Origin: Rhipidocladum racemiflorum
Lineage: Eukaryota > Streptophyta > Magnoliopsida > Poales > Poaceae
Assembly: GCA_036346355.1 (NCBI GenBank)
Contig: CM070569.1
Span: 43,812,276-43,876,275 of the forward strand
Length of the DNA: 64,000 bases
Direction: 5' to 3'
In this document: positions 36,656 through 48,400 of the stretch, one piece after another
Layout: each line of letters begins with the position of its first letter
Numbering within the stretch: position 1 is the stretch's first letter
The notes under the pieces: model-generated
Told to the model about the DNA's origin: nothing
Databases searched by the model: none
What the model saw: the letters and a program-made list of their open reading frames with translations, nothing else
Position numbers and translations under genes: made by a program

Positions 36656-38519
36656 ATTCTTATTATCCTTTTGCCTGCCTGGCCTTCCTTTCTACTTACA
36701 GTCTTTTTGCGCTAATTGTGTTTGGCTTATAAATTTCTCCACTCATCGAACTATGGCTTTTGTTAACGGAGGCGTGACTTGAATTGAGTGAAAGAAAGTT
36801 GAGGGAAACTTCTATCCTTTCCAACATGGGGGAGGGTATCAAGATCAAAAAGTTTTGGTTGTAACTGTGGCAAACATGCCTGAGGTGTTGATAGGGTGGC
36901 TGCTTTTATATGGTCATATTCCAGGAACATTCGCCCCCTTTAGCGCTCATGGCATCGCACTGTATACACGGCAAATGCCTAAAATCACCCTTTGGTATAT
37001 GTCAGTGCGTTTAGTGCTAACACATGCTAAGCCATGTGGCCACTCTGAGCTTACACGTGTTATACGCTATATGCTTGTGTCTGTCCCTCTCAAGAGCTCA
37101 CGCGCTCTTGCCACGAATGTTGATTCTCTCATACCATTTGTAACATCTTAGTCTAAAATCCGCTTAAAGCCTATCTCACCATGGGGCAGACTCGTGTATG
37201 CATAGTACTCTTTTTATACTTTCATTTTTGTTTTGTGTAAAAGAGTTAACACAGAGGTGTTATATTTGAAATCAACAGTATTATATGATACTATAACTCA
37301 CTTTAGATGAACAATATGGGATTAATCTTGTCATCACCCTACATGGACTACATGGGTTTTCACACCTAATAGGTGGGACCCTCGGTAAGTGACACAGAAC
37401 AGGGGAGATGGAGATCGAGCTCTACGGCGAGATTCGCAGCGCCTACGTGGGTGATGGGTTGACGGTGATGAAGGAAATGGAGAGGGGAGGATGGGAAGTG
37501 GAATGATGGTGGTCGCCAGTCATGAAGATGGTCGGAGCTTGGCCGCGACAATAAGAAACAGTGGTGACGACACGGCTACCTAGGCAAAAGCAAGCGGGAC
37601 AAAAAAATAAGCGAAAAAAGGCTCCAGGAAGCAATGGCGATGCTAATGGCGGCGACATGGAGGCCTATGGTCAGCAGAGCTACACTGGCGATGTCTACCG
37701 TGACGGTGTGGACGAGCGGAATTGAGCAACAGCTCACTGGCCAGCTTGAATCGACGGTGATGGCAGCTGGAGGGAAGGATGAAGACCAAGCTCGCCAAAG
37801 TGTTGCACAAGCCATGCAATAGCTGCAGGAGTTTTTTACGCTAGGGAAGAAGGCGAAAAGAGATGCATGAGCCACTGGACGGAGCTCACCAGGGATGGCA
37901 GAACACGGCGGCCGCGCTCGGCTCAACCGCCGGACTTGAAGAAGATAGTGTGCACCTCGCTTTACTAGGAAACAACTGCTACACTAACCAAGGATGAAGC
38001 ATTAGGGAGACAATAGACAAACTTGGACGCGGACGTCGAGGGAAAGGAGGCTCACTGGCAAGTGGCAGCAATGGCAAACCGAAGTGTGGCCACCAGCATC
38101 GAGAACGAAGCTCACGTTCTCCGTGAAGGACGCACACGGCGAGCTCAAGTTCTTAGGAGAAGGGCGTGAGAAAAATGGCGAGAATATGGCGGCCGTGGAA
38201 AAACGGGCTCCCACAACTATGAAAAAGTTTTGGAGAAGTTTTTCCAACAACTAAGAAAGTTATATCATTCGAGAGAGTGAATTTTAGTATCATATATAAG
38301 TAATGTGTGGGCATGAATAAAAGGTGAATGCATAGTGGAAAGATTGCATTGCAAGAATCCAAAACTAAAATCTGTCTCTTCGTTAGCTCTAATCTGTACT
38401 TAAAGAATAAATCAATAAACTGGTTTAATTTATATATATTATTTCAATTCTTTCAAGTAGTGATCCCTATTTTTGTCCCCAATCCCCGTGACTCGACTTA
38501 TTTGAAGCCTCAGAAGACC
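36656..38519. other. Unassigned sequence right of the duplication
   Basis: Short open frames occur on both strands (for example + 36855-37151 and - 37576-37926), but none shows a recognisable family, codon bias or neighbour support. The 37380-38260 part is GC-rich with repeated GGCGA/GGAG phrases and may be a decayed gene or transposon. No call is made. Confidence 0.35.
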
Positions 38520-39212
38520 ATGTACTCGGCTTTTTCTCAGGACAGTGGCAATGTTAGAATTTTTAAAAATTGTTTAAAATTGATCATCCTCTAAATATTT
38601 TATGACAATATTATTGATGAATTAGAATCATCCACAAAATTTTTCAAAATTTTCTAACTTCATTTGTATCATTTTTCATTTGGTTGAAATTTGCCGATTA
38701 ATATTCAGTAGCACTATCCGAAGTTTTAAAAATTCCTCAAGATTGATCATCTTTATGAGAATATTATGGATGTGTTAGGGCCATACAAATTTTTTTTCAA
38801 AATTTTCTAACGTGGTTTGCACTATTTTCCATTCGATTGAAATTTGCCAGTCAGTATTTTATTAAGACAGTTACACTGTTATATTTTTAAAAAATTCTTT
38901 AGGATTGATCATCATCTGAAATTTTTATGAGAACATTATTAATGTGTCAGGAACATCCAAAAAAATTCAAAAAATATTTACGTTGTTTGAACCATTTTTT
39001 CGTTCAGTTGAATTTTACCGAGATTTTGGGAATTTGGGACGAAATTTTGGGTTTTTTGAACGAAATTTTGGAATTTTTGTTTTTAAATCTTCTGGATTCA
39101 AATTTTGTTTTTTGAATTTTGTTCGGATTTTGTCCGAAATACCGAGATTTCGCCGAAATTTCGGATTTCGGTGCATGCCGAGATAAAACCGTAAACGAGA
39201 TTTTGAGCCCTG
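38520..39212. mobile_element. 5'-truncated hAT-like element of the CAGGG(T/C)TCAAAATCTCG family
   Basis: The right end GAGATTTTGAGCCCTG at 39197-39212 is the inverted-repeat terminus shared with 39930 and 42362. Inside are three copies of the ~130-bp AT-rich unit seen at 9639-10672, followed by a block dense in TTTCGG and GAAATTT motifs. No matching left terminus was found. Confidence 0.5.
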
Positions 39213-39699
39213 CTCCAAATGAGGCCGCACATACCCCATCCACTGAGAACTAACAAACTTCGTTTAGCATCACTTAGGCAAGTGACATCAATATATGGCA
39301 ACTGGCAACTTAAGCTAGAGCTTCACGCTCCATCAAGCATAGCCATTCATTGAAAGTAAATATCAAGTTATTTCCATCTACAAGCAGGTTGCTAGTGCTA
39401 GAGTCGCTAGCTCATGCGTAATCATGTTGTGTAATTGTGTGGTGGCTAGTAATCTACATATATGACCTGATATCATTTGGCACAACAAATTAAAAAGATC
39501 TTAGATGCAACAGTTGCTTGTTTGATTACCGCCCTAGAAGGGTAAATTAATAACTTTGATTTAAAATGTTCCAAGCATAATTGACTAATTGTCGAGAAGT
39601 TATTGGAATTTGAAAAATCCTATAGAAGTGGGGGATGGAAATAACAAATGATACATCATTAATGTTTCCATGATCTACCGGCTGTCGCACATGGAAAAC
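39213..39699. other. Intergenic, no gene seen
   Basis: A/T-rich sequence without supported open frames, repeats or RNA features. Confidence 0.35.
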
Positions 39700-39930
39700 G
39701 ACGTGAAGAAACTAATCCGATAAAAATCCGGTCAAATTCTAATCAAATTTCGGTCAAAAGAACCGAGATCTCGATCAAATTCACCGAAATTATAGGTTAC
39801 TATAGCACTTTTAAATTTGTTAGGGTTTTTTTTTAATTTTGCTGAGATTATGGAACTTAGAACTTAGAGGGGTTCAAAATCCAAAATTTCGCCGAAATTT
39901 CGTGAGATTTCAGCGAGATTTTGAACCCTG
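39700..39930. mobile_element. hAT-like remnant, same terminus family
   Basis: Ends GCGAGATTTTGAACCCTG at 39930, matching the termini at 39212 and 42362. The interior has the family's 'ccgaaatttcg' style motifs. The left boundary is not defined. It ends 3 bp before the left arm of the hairpin at 39934. Confidence 0.45.
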
Positions 39931-39933
39931 GCG

Positions 39934-40253
39934 AGTAATCACGGGAGCTACTGCTGTGTCCATGCCTGGCACTGTGCAACGAGGTCCACAAGCTTCTGCT
40001 TAGAGACCCTGGTCCAGGTACAGTGAAAAGCGCCCATGGACACCGCACATCTCAGGCTTCTCAGGCGTCTAATCAAGCATCACCACCGGCTTCTCGTGCG
40101 CTCATGAACTGTGCACTCACCTTTCTTTCTTCTTCATTCAAGGCAGTGAAGGCACGGCACTTACGGGCTTGTTCTTAGCTTAGAGAAGCAGAAGCTTGTG
40201 GACCTCGTTGCACAGTGCCAGGCATGGACACAGCAGTAGCTCCCGTGATTACT
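39934..40253. repeat. Perfect 68-bp inverted repeat with 184-nt loop (hairpin)
   Basis: 39934-40001 and 40186-40253 are exact reverse complements over 68 nt: AGTAATCACGGGAGCTAC at the outer ends, CACAAGCTTCTGCTT at the loop side. A transcript across it would form a 68-bp perfect duplex, as in young MIRNA-like or siRNA-generating loci. The ends show no transposon terminus. Read on the + strand the right arm could encode KQKLVDLVAQCQAWTQQ, so capture of a gene fragment is possible. No source gene is present in this window. Confidence 0.9.
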
Positions 40254-41195
40254 TGCTTGCTTGGCCTCGAAGGTTTCCTTTATGCCCCCATTAATTTTTA
40301 TTTACAGTTCATATCTGACATGTTCTTCTTCGCAAAAAACCAAAAAAGAGAGACACGTTCTCTCTCTAGATCTCTCTGCTTATGTAAGATTGTGATCTAC
40401 AGAGATAAAATTAATGTTCCAAGTCTTTGCCATATAACTGCCTTACTTGGACTAACATTGGTTTTAATCTGTGTACTCAGTTTGCTAACAAAGAAGTGCA
40501 TGCGAGTGGGGCAAGGATTATTGTCATGCAGGTGTACAACGTGGTTCATGCATGCATGGACCGTCATGTCGTTCTTGATCCTGAAGAGGACAACAAGTTA
40601 GGTTCTAATCATTAATTCCCATTAATTTCGAAAAGATTGATCGCAATATTGCAAGTTGCAGGCGGCCATATGGTTCCCTTTTTGCCAATTAATTGATTCG
40701 CACAAATTAGCAGGAGTGCTAGCTAGCTATTACTCGTGGCCAAGAAAATTCAAGCAAGTCAGTATCATACAACAAAAGGGATTTTGGCCGAAATTTGGCG
40801 TTTTGTTTTTGCCAGATTTTAATTTTTTTTTATGCATTGGATTTGATTGGATTTAGAGTCAAGATCATGCACAAAAAATTTTAAAAAAAATTAACATGTT
40901 TTTGACCATTTTTTTGTCGGTTCGATTTGTCGGTTAGGACTGTCCGAATTTTTTAAAATTTATGAAGATAGATCATCATCTGAAAATTTTATGGATGTGT
41001 TAAACCATTCACAAAATTTTTCATAACTTTCTAAAGTAGTTTGAACTATTTTTAATTCGGGTAAAATTTGTCGGTCCGTCTTTAGTAGTACTATTTGAAT
41101 TTTTGAACATTTCTAAAGATTGATCCACCATCTGCCATTCGACATAAATAACCAATCCACCATTAATTTCAACACCAAAGTGAACAGTGAAAAAA
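40254..41195. other. Intergenic with a hAT-family remnant
   Basis: 40254-40780 has no supported feature beyond short open frames. About 40790-41110 contains one diverged copy of the ~130-bp unit of the hAT-like family ('gaccattttttt', 'gatagatcatcatctgaaa', 'gtaaaatttgtcggt') without clear termini. Confidence 0.4.
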
Positions 41196-41211
41196 ATGAG
41201 AAAAAAAACAT

Positions 41212-41290
41212 GTGGGAGATGGGATTCAAATCCACACCCTCTAGCAACATGTAAAGCTTTTCTCAACACTACTGACCAACTGCACCAATG
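41212..41290 (-). pseudogene. tRNA-derived pseudogene or SINE head
   Basis: On the - strand, TTGGTGCAGTTGGTCAGTAG resembles a pol III A box, and GGTGTGGATTTGAATCCCAT resembles a B box/T arm. It is followed by CCCACATG and T-runs that could terminate pol III. The cloverleaf is incomplete, so it is not a functional tRNA. It may be the 5' part of a tRNA-derived SINE. Confidence 0.5.
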
Positions 41291-41316
41291 GTTGTTTCCT
41301 ATATTGAAGTGATTAA

Positions 41317-41640
41317 GGCTGTGTTTGTTTAAGCTTCTGCTTAGGCTTATTCCTTCATAAGTCACAAGCCAAAACAAACAGTAATTTTTCAGCTAGCTGG
41401 AGAGGAGAAGCTCCAGCCCAATTTGCACTACACGAGAGAAGCAAGGAAAACGATGCTTCTGGCCGGGCCGAGCTTACGAAAATCCCACTTCCTGGTACCC
41501 TTGCAACTTGATCTTATTTACAAAAATTGCCATCCCCTTCATCAAGTCTCTTCGGCTCGACCTCCAGACTCCAAAGAGTCGCCTAGCTTCTTCCAGCTCA
41601 AAGACTTCTCCTCCAAAGACTAGCCTAAACAAACACAGCC
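41317..41640. mobile_element. Tourist-type MITE, TAA target duplication
   Basis: Starts GGCTGTGTTTGTTTAAGC and ends GCCTAAACAAACACAGCC, near-perfect inverted repeats. It is flanked by TAA at 41314-41316 and 41641-41643; length is 324 bp. Confidence 0.88.
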
Positions 41641-41907
41641 TAAGTCTTGTACTTATAGATTGGACCTTATGTTATGCATTTGACACAAAACCAATAATTG
41701 CATCCGAGAGATAACAAGTTACTTTCTTGGTGATAGGTTGCTTTTGCTGGTTTCACTTTGGAACAACTAGTTGTTTTCTAACATGTCATGATAGAATGTT
41801 GAAGTATTTGTGCTGCCTTCTACTTTTATTTTCTTGAGTGTTTTACTGATTTTATATTTGACTACGTATTTTATTATTGGAAGAATGGCATATGATGCGT
41901 AATCTTA
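41641..41907. other. Short spacer, nothing recognised
   Basis: AT-rich sequence between a MITE and a hAT-like element; no supported feature. Confidence 0.35.
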
Positions 41908-41915
41908 TGCTACAC

Positions 41916-42362
41916 CAAGGATTCAAATTTCGGACCGAAATCCGAAATCTCGGACGAGATTTCGGATTTCGTACCCCTCCGAGATTCAAAATACCGGTTA
42001 TTTAAAAAAATTTAAAAAAATTCAAAATGCTACAGTGCACATTCAAATTTCGCCGAGATCTCGGTGATTTCGGCCGAGATTTGTATATTTTTACCGTATT
42101 TTTAATTGTTTTCACCGGATATGATTGGATTTAGGTTGAAGATCATCTACAAAAAATTTTAGATTTTTTTGATGTTTTTTTTACCATTTTTTGGTCGGCT
42201 CAAACCAGACCGAAATCTTGGATTTCCTGGTAGAAAAAAAAACGGATTTCAAATTTGAATTTTAGATTTCGTCCGGATTTGATTTGAATTTCCAAAATCT
42301 TGCCGAGATTTCGGATTTCGGGCACCTCCGAAATTTTGTTAAAAACGAGATTTGTAACCCTG
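41916..42362. mobile_element. hAT-like non-autonomous element with perfect 8-bp target duplication
   Basis: Flanked by TGCTACAC at 41908-41915 and 42363-42370. The left end is CAAGGATTCAAATTTCGG and the complement of the right end is CAGGGTTACAAATCTCG. The 447-bp interior has the TTTCGG/GAGATTTCGG motifs and a copy of the family's AT-rich unit. This copy defines the family to which the remnants at 9639, 38520 and 39700 belong. Confidence 0.85.
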
Positions 42363-42719
42363 TGCTACACACTAAATGCAATGTGTGGACCAATACTCCG
42401 CTTATTCTACTACCAGTAATGTAGTAATGGGTGATAATAGAAATTAAATCTAGTTGTTGAATTGTTAAGGATATAATAATAGAAATTAAATCTGGATGTT
42501 GAATTGTTAAGGGAATAATATACTTTTTTAATACATAGGAACATATATAAAACTTTTCAAATGACTTGAAGTTCATTTGTTACATTTGAAAAATCAAAAG
42601 CTGATTGTACATACGGTTTTTATCATGACTTTACCACTGTTAGATTTTTTAAAAATTTCTCATGCTTGATCATTATCTCATCTTTAGGATGGATCTCAAA
42701 TACGGTTTTGGAAGGATAT
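42363..42719. other. Spacer with a short duplicated segment
   Basis: The phrase 'aatagaaattaaatct' followed by 'gttgaattgttaagg' occurs twice in tandem (about 42435 and 42477). A fragment of the hAT-family unit (TTTCTCATGCTTGATCATTA) lies at 42655-42674. Confidence 0.4.
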
Positions 42720-43054
42720 TGTCGGTGTTTAGGGCACCAGCTAGTGAATTTGTATAGGTCGACGGGGGTGCACGCTCCCTCTCCTCGAACGGCTTGACTC
42801 GGGTGAGCACAAGATGTATACTGGTTCGGGCAGAACGTCCCTACTCCAGTTCGTGTGAGTTGGATCGTATTGATTTTCCTTTCTTGTTCGTCCTCTTACA
42901 CGCTTCCCCCTCCCGCCTTTATATAGGCGAGGTGGGAGGTTACACTGTTGGTTTGGAAAAAAAGAGGAAAAGACTGTGCTCTCTGTCGTCCGAAAGTGGC
43001 GGGCTGATGGGACTGGCCGCCGGCTTCCCCTGCCCTGCTGTTGGTCGCCGTAGT

Positions 43055-44601
43055 TGAAGGGTTTCGAAGCATGGAAAACAAAAATTTTCCTACGAATGCA
43101 ACCAAACACCAAGATCATATTTAGGAGATGCATGCAAACGGTTTCAGAAGGACTCACCCTCGTAGACCCGGCGGGAATAACGTTCCGCAAACAAGCGTGG
43201 TTGAAGTAGAGTACCGCCCGACTTCAAAGTCGCGAAGATGGCGCCACAAGCGGCGGCGCATCTCAGTGCCCGGTCACCGCGTGCGGAACAACGGCGACCT
43301 CCAATCCTCGATCCCGAGGGCGGAAGTAGAGGACCCACGGGGAAACTCCAGCAACACTACGACTTAGTGGTGGTGGTGGAGAAACTATTCAGCGGCTTAA
43401 GCCAAGCTCTTTGCTTGAAAGGTGGAGGCGAGGCCAGGAGGAGAGAAAGGACCAGCCAAGGGTCATGGAGATTAGTCATGAGAGAGGAGCTCCACCCTCC
43501 CTTTTATAGGAGTGAGTTGACTCTCATTCTCTCCATGTGAATGGACTCTCCATTCTCTCCATGTGAATGAGACTCTCCCATGTGAATGGACTCTCCATGT
43601 GAATGGACTTTCCATTCTCTCCATGTGAATGAACTCTCTATGTGAATGGACTCTCCATGTGAATGGACTTTCCATTCTCTCCATGTGAATGTTACGATAT
43701 CAGAAACTATTCGGTGCTGTCCAAACTTTTCTCCAGGTGTTAAAGTATCCACTCAAAAGCGTCGATGAACCTTAAGTGTGTCACCCTACGGTTCGTGAAT
43801 AAAATGGACATGATCAAGACACCTCTCGATCAATAATCATGCGGGATACGGAGATCCATAATGACTCCCACTTACTCAGCGATGAACTAGTGATCGTGTG
43901 AACCAAAAACATCATAACCAATTCCTTTTGTCTCGCGATATATTACTTATCAGGGATCAGATCATTGGTATCAACTATACCTAGTTTGATCCCGTTGCAA
44001 ACAAGTACTCTTTACTCGTTCCGTGATATGACATTCTTGTGACCTAGTCACGTGCACCAGCGATGTCAATGTGATATCACCAGAGAGGGCCCGAGTATAT
44101 CTCTCAGATCATCACGGATGGACAAATCCCACTCTTGATGCATGAGCCTCAACTAATACTTTCATAGTACCCAAATCCATCTTTATAGTCACCGTGTTAC
44201 GGAGTGGCGCGTTTGATGTCATCAAAGTACTCTTCGAGTTAGTGATTGACATCATCTCATGAATCTAAGGAAAAGAGCTATTTTGTATATGTTGATCTGA
44301 CAACAAACTTTGTGACTTGATCGAATTTGCTATACCAACTTGGGTGTGTGTTCATCACATCATTCTTCTAATAATGTGACCCGTTATTAACAACATCAAT
44401 GTTCATGATCGAGAAACCGTGATCATCAGTTAATCAACGAGCTAGTTTAAAAAAGAGGCTTTACTAGGAACCTTTGTTTATTAAACACACATGTATCAAC
44501 GTTTCCGATTAATACAATTTTAGCATGAGAAATAAACATCTATTATAAACATGGAATAAGATAATAAACAATTTATTATTGCCTCTGGGCATATTCCTTG
44601 A
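43055..44601 (-). repeat. Copia 3' LTR (left)
   Basis: Pairs with 49738-51280. Its terminal bases read CCTTGA where the other LTR has CCCTTCA. It differs from its partner by many small indels, mainly beside CG and C-H-G sites. Confidence 0.9.
43511..43691. repeat. Short tandem repeats inside the Copia LTR (copy in left LTR)
   Basis: Repeats of CTCTCCATGTGAATGGACT with a longer variant carrying CATTCT. The equivalent array in the right LTR is 50178-50352. The number of units differs slightly between LTRs. Confidence 0.8.
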
Positions 44602-44649
44602 TCTCCCACTGCACTAGAGTCAATAATCTAGATTACATTGTGATGAATC

Positions 44650-47600
44650 TAACACCCATTGAGTTAGGTCATGACCATGTTTTGCCCTTGGGAAAGCTTT
44701 AGTCAGCGGCGTCACGCCACATTCGAGATCCGTGTGCACTTTGCAAATCTTTACATCGCCATCCTTGACATGTTCACGGATGGGCTCAGCGCTTAATATG
44801 CTTAATTCTTGTGTGACCTTGGTTCTTTAGCATTGGCTATGGCACCATTGTTGTCACAATAGATAACCATTAGGTCCAACTTTTCCGGAACCATACCCGA
44901 TTCGGATATGAACATCTTCATCCAGCGCTTCTACTTGCCACGAAGCGGCAACATATTCGACCTCTGTTGAAAGATCCGCCACCCGCAATTGCTTGGAACT
45001 CCTCAGCTCTTTGCTCCTCCATTCATTTCAAAAATATACCGGTTTGTGACTTAGAGTCATCCGGATCGATGTCGAAAACTAAGCGTCGGCGTAACCTTTT
45101 TGCGAGCTCTTCTTCACCACCATATATGAAAACATATCCTTAGTTCTTCTTAAGTACTTAAAGATATTCTTGACCCATTGTCGGTGTTCCAAACCTGGAT
45201 CGATTGAGTACTGCTAGTCAAACTAATAGCATGTGCCACATCAGGTCTTGTACACAACATAGCATACATGATAGAGCCTATGGGTGAAGCATAGAATCTT
45301 ATTCATTACTTCTCTATCTTACGCTATGTTTGGACTCTGAAGTCTTACTCAACGTCTTGCCTTGCAACATAGGTAAGAACCCTTTCTTACTTTTCGTCCA
45401 TTCTAAACTTCTTTAGAATCTTGTCAAGGTATGTACTTTGCGATAACCCAATCAAAGCGTCTCGATCTATCTCTATAGATTTTGATGCCTAAAATATCGC
45501 CACTTCACCAAGGTCCTTCATTGAAAACTTCTTGTTTAAGTAATCTTTTAGCTTTTCAAAAGTTCTATATCATTTCCAATCAACAATATGTCATCCACAT
45601 ATAATATCAGAAATGCTATAGAGCTCCCCTCACTTTCTTGTAAACACAAGATTCTCAGTAAGTTGGACAAATCCAAAACCTTTGATTACCTCATCAAGCG
45701 GAGATTCCAACTTCGTGATGCTTGCTTGATCCATAAATGGATCATTGAAGTTTGCATACCTTATCGACATCCTTAGGATCAACAAAACCTTTGGGTTGTA
45801 TCATATACAACTCTTCCTCAATCATTTCCATTAAGGAGCAGCGGTTTTACATCCATCTGCCAAATTTCATAATCGAAAAATGCAGCAATTGCTAACATAA
45901 TCTATGAGACTTTAGCATCAATTCTGGGTGAGAAAGTCTCATCGTAGTCAACTCCTTGAATTTAGCCGAAAACCGCTGCGACAAGTCGAGCTTTATAGGC
46001 GGTCACATTACCATCGGCGTCTATTTTCTTTTTTGAAAAATCCATTTGTTCTCCATGACCTTACGGTCATTGGGTAGGTCCACCAAAGTCCATACTTGGT
46101 TTTCATACATGGATCCCCATTTAGGATTTCATGGCTTCTAGCCATTTGTCGAATCTGGGCTCATCATCGCTTCATCATCGTCGCTTGAGGTCATCATTCT
46201 CAACTACCATGACATTCATAGTAGGAACATAAAGTCGAGGAGCATTATGCGCTCTTGTTGACCTGCAGTGCGGTAGTGTTCTCTTTTCGGAGTTTCATGA
46301 TCCTTATCATTAGTTTCCCTCTTCATTTGGTGAAGTCAACTCCGGAAACAACTTCGGCGCTGCACTGCCATTCCATGAAGAAGGTTCAATAACCTCGTCG
46401 AGTTCTACCTTCCTACTACTCACACCTTTCGAGAGAAACTCTTTCTCCAAAAGGATCCATTCTTGGCAGCGAAAACCTTGCCCCTCGGATGTGATAGAAG
46501 GTGTACCCAATTGTTTCTTTAGGGTATCCTATGAAGACACATTTTTAGCTTTGGGTTCGAGTTTATCGGGTTGAAGTTTCTTCACATAAACATCGCATCC
46601 CCAAACTTTTAGAAAGCTTGACGACTTAGGTTTGTTGCCAAACCATAATTCATACTGGTGTCATTTCAGCGGATTTAGATGGTGCCCTATTTAAAGTGAA
46701 TCATTTGTTTCTAGTGCATGACCCCAAAATGAAAGTGGCAAATCTGTAAGGGACATCATAGATCGAACCATATCCAATAAAGTGCGATTCGGCTTCGGAT
46801 ACACCATTCTGTTGTGGTGTTCAGCGAGTGAGTTGTGAAACTATTCCACATTGTCTCATGTGTGTACCAAATTCGTAACTAAGATACTCTCCTCCACGAT
46901 CGGATCGTAGAAATTTGATCTTTACATTCACGATGATTTTCTACTTCACTCTGAAATTCTTTGAACATTTCAAATGTTTGAGACTTGTATTTCATTAAGT
47001 AAATATATCCATATCTACTCAAATCATCAGTGAAAGTAACAAAGTAACGATATCCACCCGCGACACACTCATTGGAGCACACACATCGGTATGTATGATT
47101 TCCAATAAGTCGGTTGCCCGCTCCATTGTCTAGGAAGCAGGGGTTCTAGTCATCTTGCCCATGAGGCATGGTTCACATGTTTCAAATGATTCATAATCAA
47201 GTGATTCTAGTAGTCCATCAGAATGGAGCTTCTTCATGCGTTTAACACCAATATGACATAAGCGGCAATGCCACATATATGTAGCAATATCATCATTCAA
47301 CTTAATTCTTTTGGCATTCACATTATGAACATGTGTACTATTATTATCAAGATTCAAAATAAATAAACCATTCTTTTGGTGCATGACCATAAAAGATATT
47401 ATTCATATAAATTGAACAACCATTGTTCTCGGACTTGAATGAATAACCGTCTCGCATTAAACAAGATCGAGATATGATGTTCATGCTCAGCGCAGGCACT
47501 AAATAACAATTATTTAGGTTTATAACTAATCACGATGATAATTGGATAGGTAGCGTCCCAGGCGATCACATCAACTTTTGATCCATTGCCCGAGCGCATC

Positions 47601-48400
47601 ATTACCTCATCCCTTGCTAGTTGTAAACTTATTCCTTAGTTCTGTTTGAGTTACATATGTGCTTAGCCAGAACCGGTATCAAATACCAGGTATTACTGCC
47701 AGTACTAGTAAGGTACACATCAATAACATGTATATCATATATACCTTTGCTCACTTTCGTCCTTCTTATCGACCCGAGATATTTTGGCGATTCGCTTCAG
47801 TGCCCAGTGCCCTTACTGATAAAACATTCGATGTCGACTTAGGGCGGCCTTGGTCTTCTTCTCGGATGTGGCCATGAGACTTGCCCTTCTTCTTGAAATT
47901 TCCCTTAGCCTTGCCTTTCTTGCCATTCTTCTTGAAAGCCCGATAGTCTTTTGGACCATCAACACTTGATGTTCCTTCTTGATCTCCACTTGGAGTTTTT
48001 AGCATTGTGAAGCTTCGGGAGAGACTTCTTCATGCCACATGTTGTAGTTCATCACAAAGCTCTTGTAGCTTGGTGGCGAGGCCAGAGAACCACGATGAAT
48101 TCCTAGCTCAATGGGGATCGTTATTCCCAAAGCTATGAGTTTATCGGCATACCCAATTTATTTTAGTGCGTGCTCACTAGAATTTGTTTTCCTCCATCAT
48201 GCGACTAAGAACACTTTTACGAAGCTTCATAAACTCTCTCTGCGGCATGGGTGTCGAAGATCATTTTCAACTCTCTCATTGTATCAAAAGCATTCTTTGT
48301 GCTCGGCGTTTCGCGGACTCAGGGCTTAAAACCATACAAAATGCATGATGAACTAAGCTGTGGTCCTCCTTGCAGTCGAAAACATTTTCTCCTCCTCGGG
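44650..48400 (-). pseudogene. Copia gag-pol, frameshifted
   Basis: Read from right to left. A UBN2-type gag segment (SPPSYKSFVMNYNM-like, about 48000-48270) is followed by a Lys-rich stretch, KKNGKKGKAKGNFKKKGKS (47850-47960). A GAG-pre-integrase domain follows (MWHCRLCHIGVKRMKKLHS, 47130-47390), with integrase YRYFVTFTDDLSRYGYIYL (46879-47082) and TPQ..NGVSE (about 46800-46850). Reverse transcriptase GNVTAYKARLVA and GVDYDETFSP lie at about 45930-46020, with FLILYVDDI near 45590. The RNase H end VKICKVHTD sits at about 44740. Many one-base shifts break the frame, so no intact polyprotein is made. Confidence 0.88.

Noticed and set aside
36855..37151. 98-aa open frame as a gene
   Set aside because: No family resemblance, intron signals or promoter context; likely chance.
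41212..41290. Functional tRNA gene
   Set aside because: Box-like motifs exist but the acceptor and anticodon arms do not pair; more like a SINE head.
43511..43691. CRISPR-like or satellite array
   Set aside because: Units are contiguous without unique spacers and lie inside a plant retrotransposon LTR.
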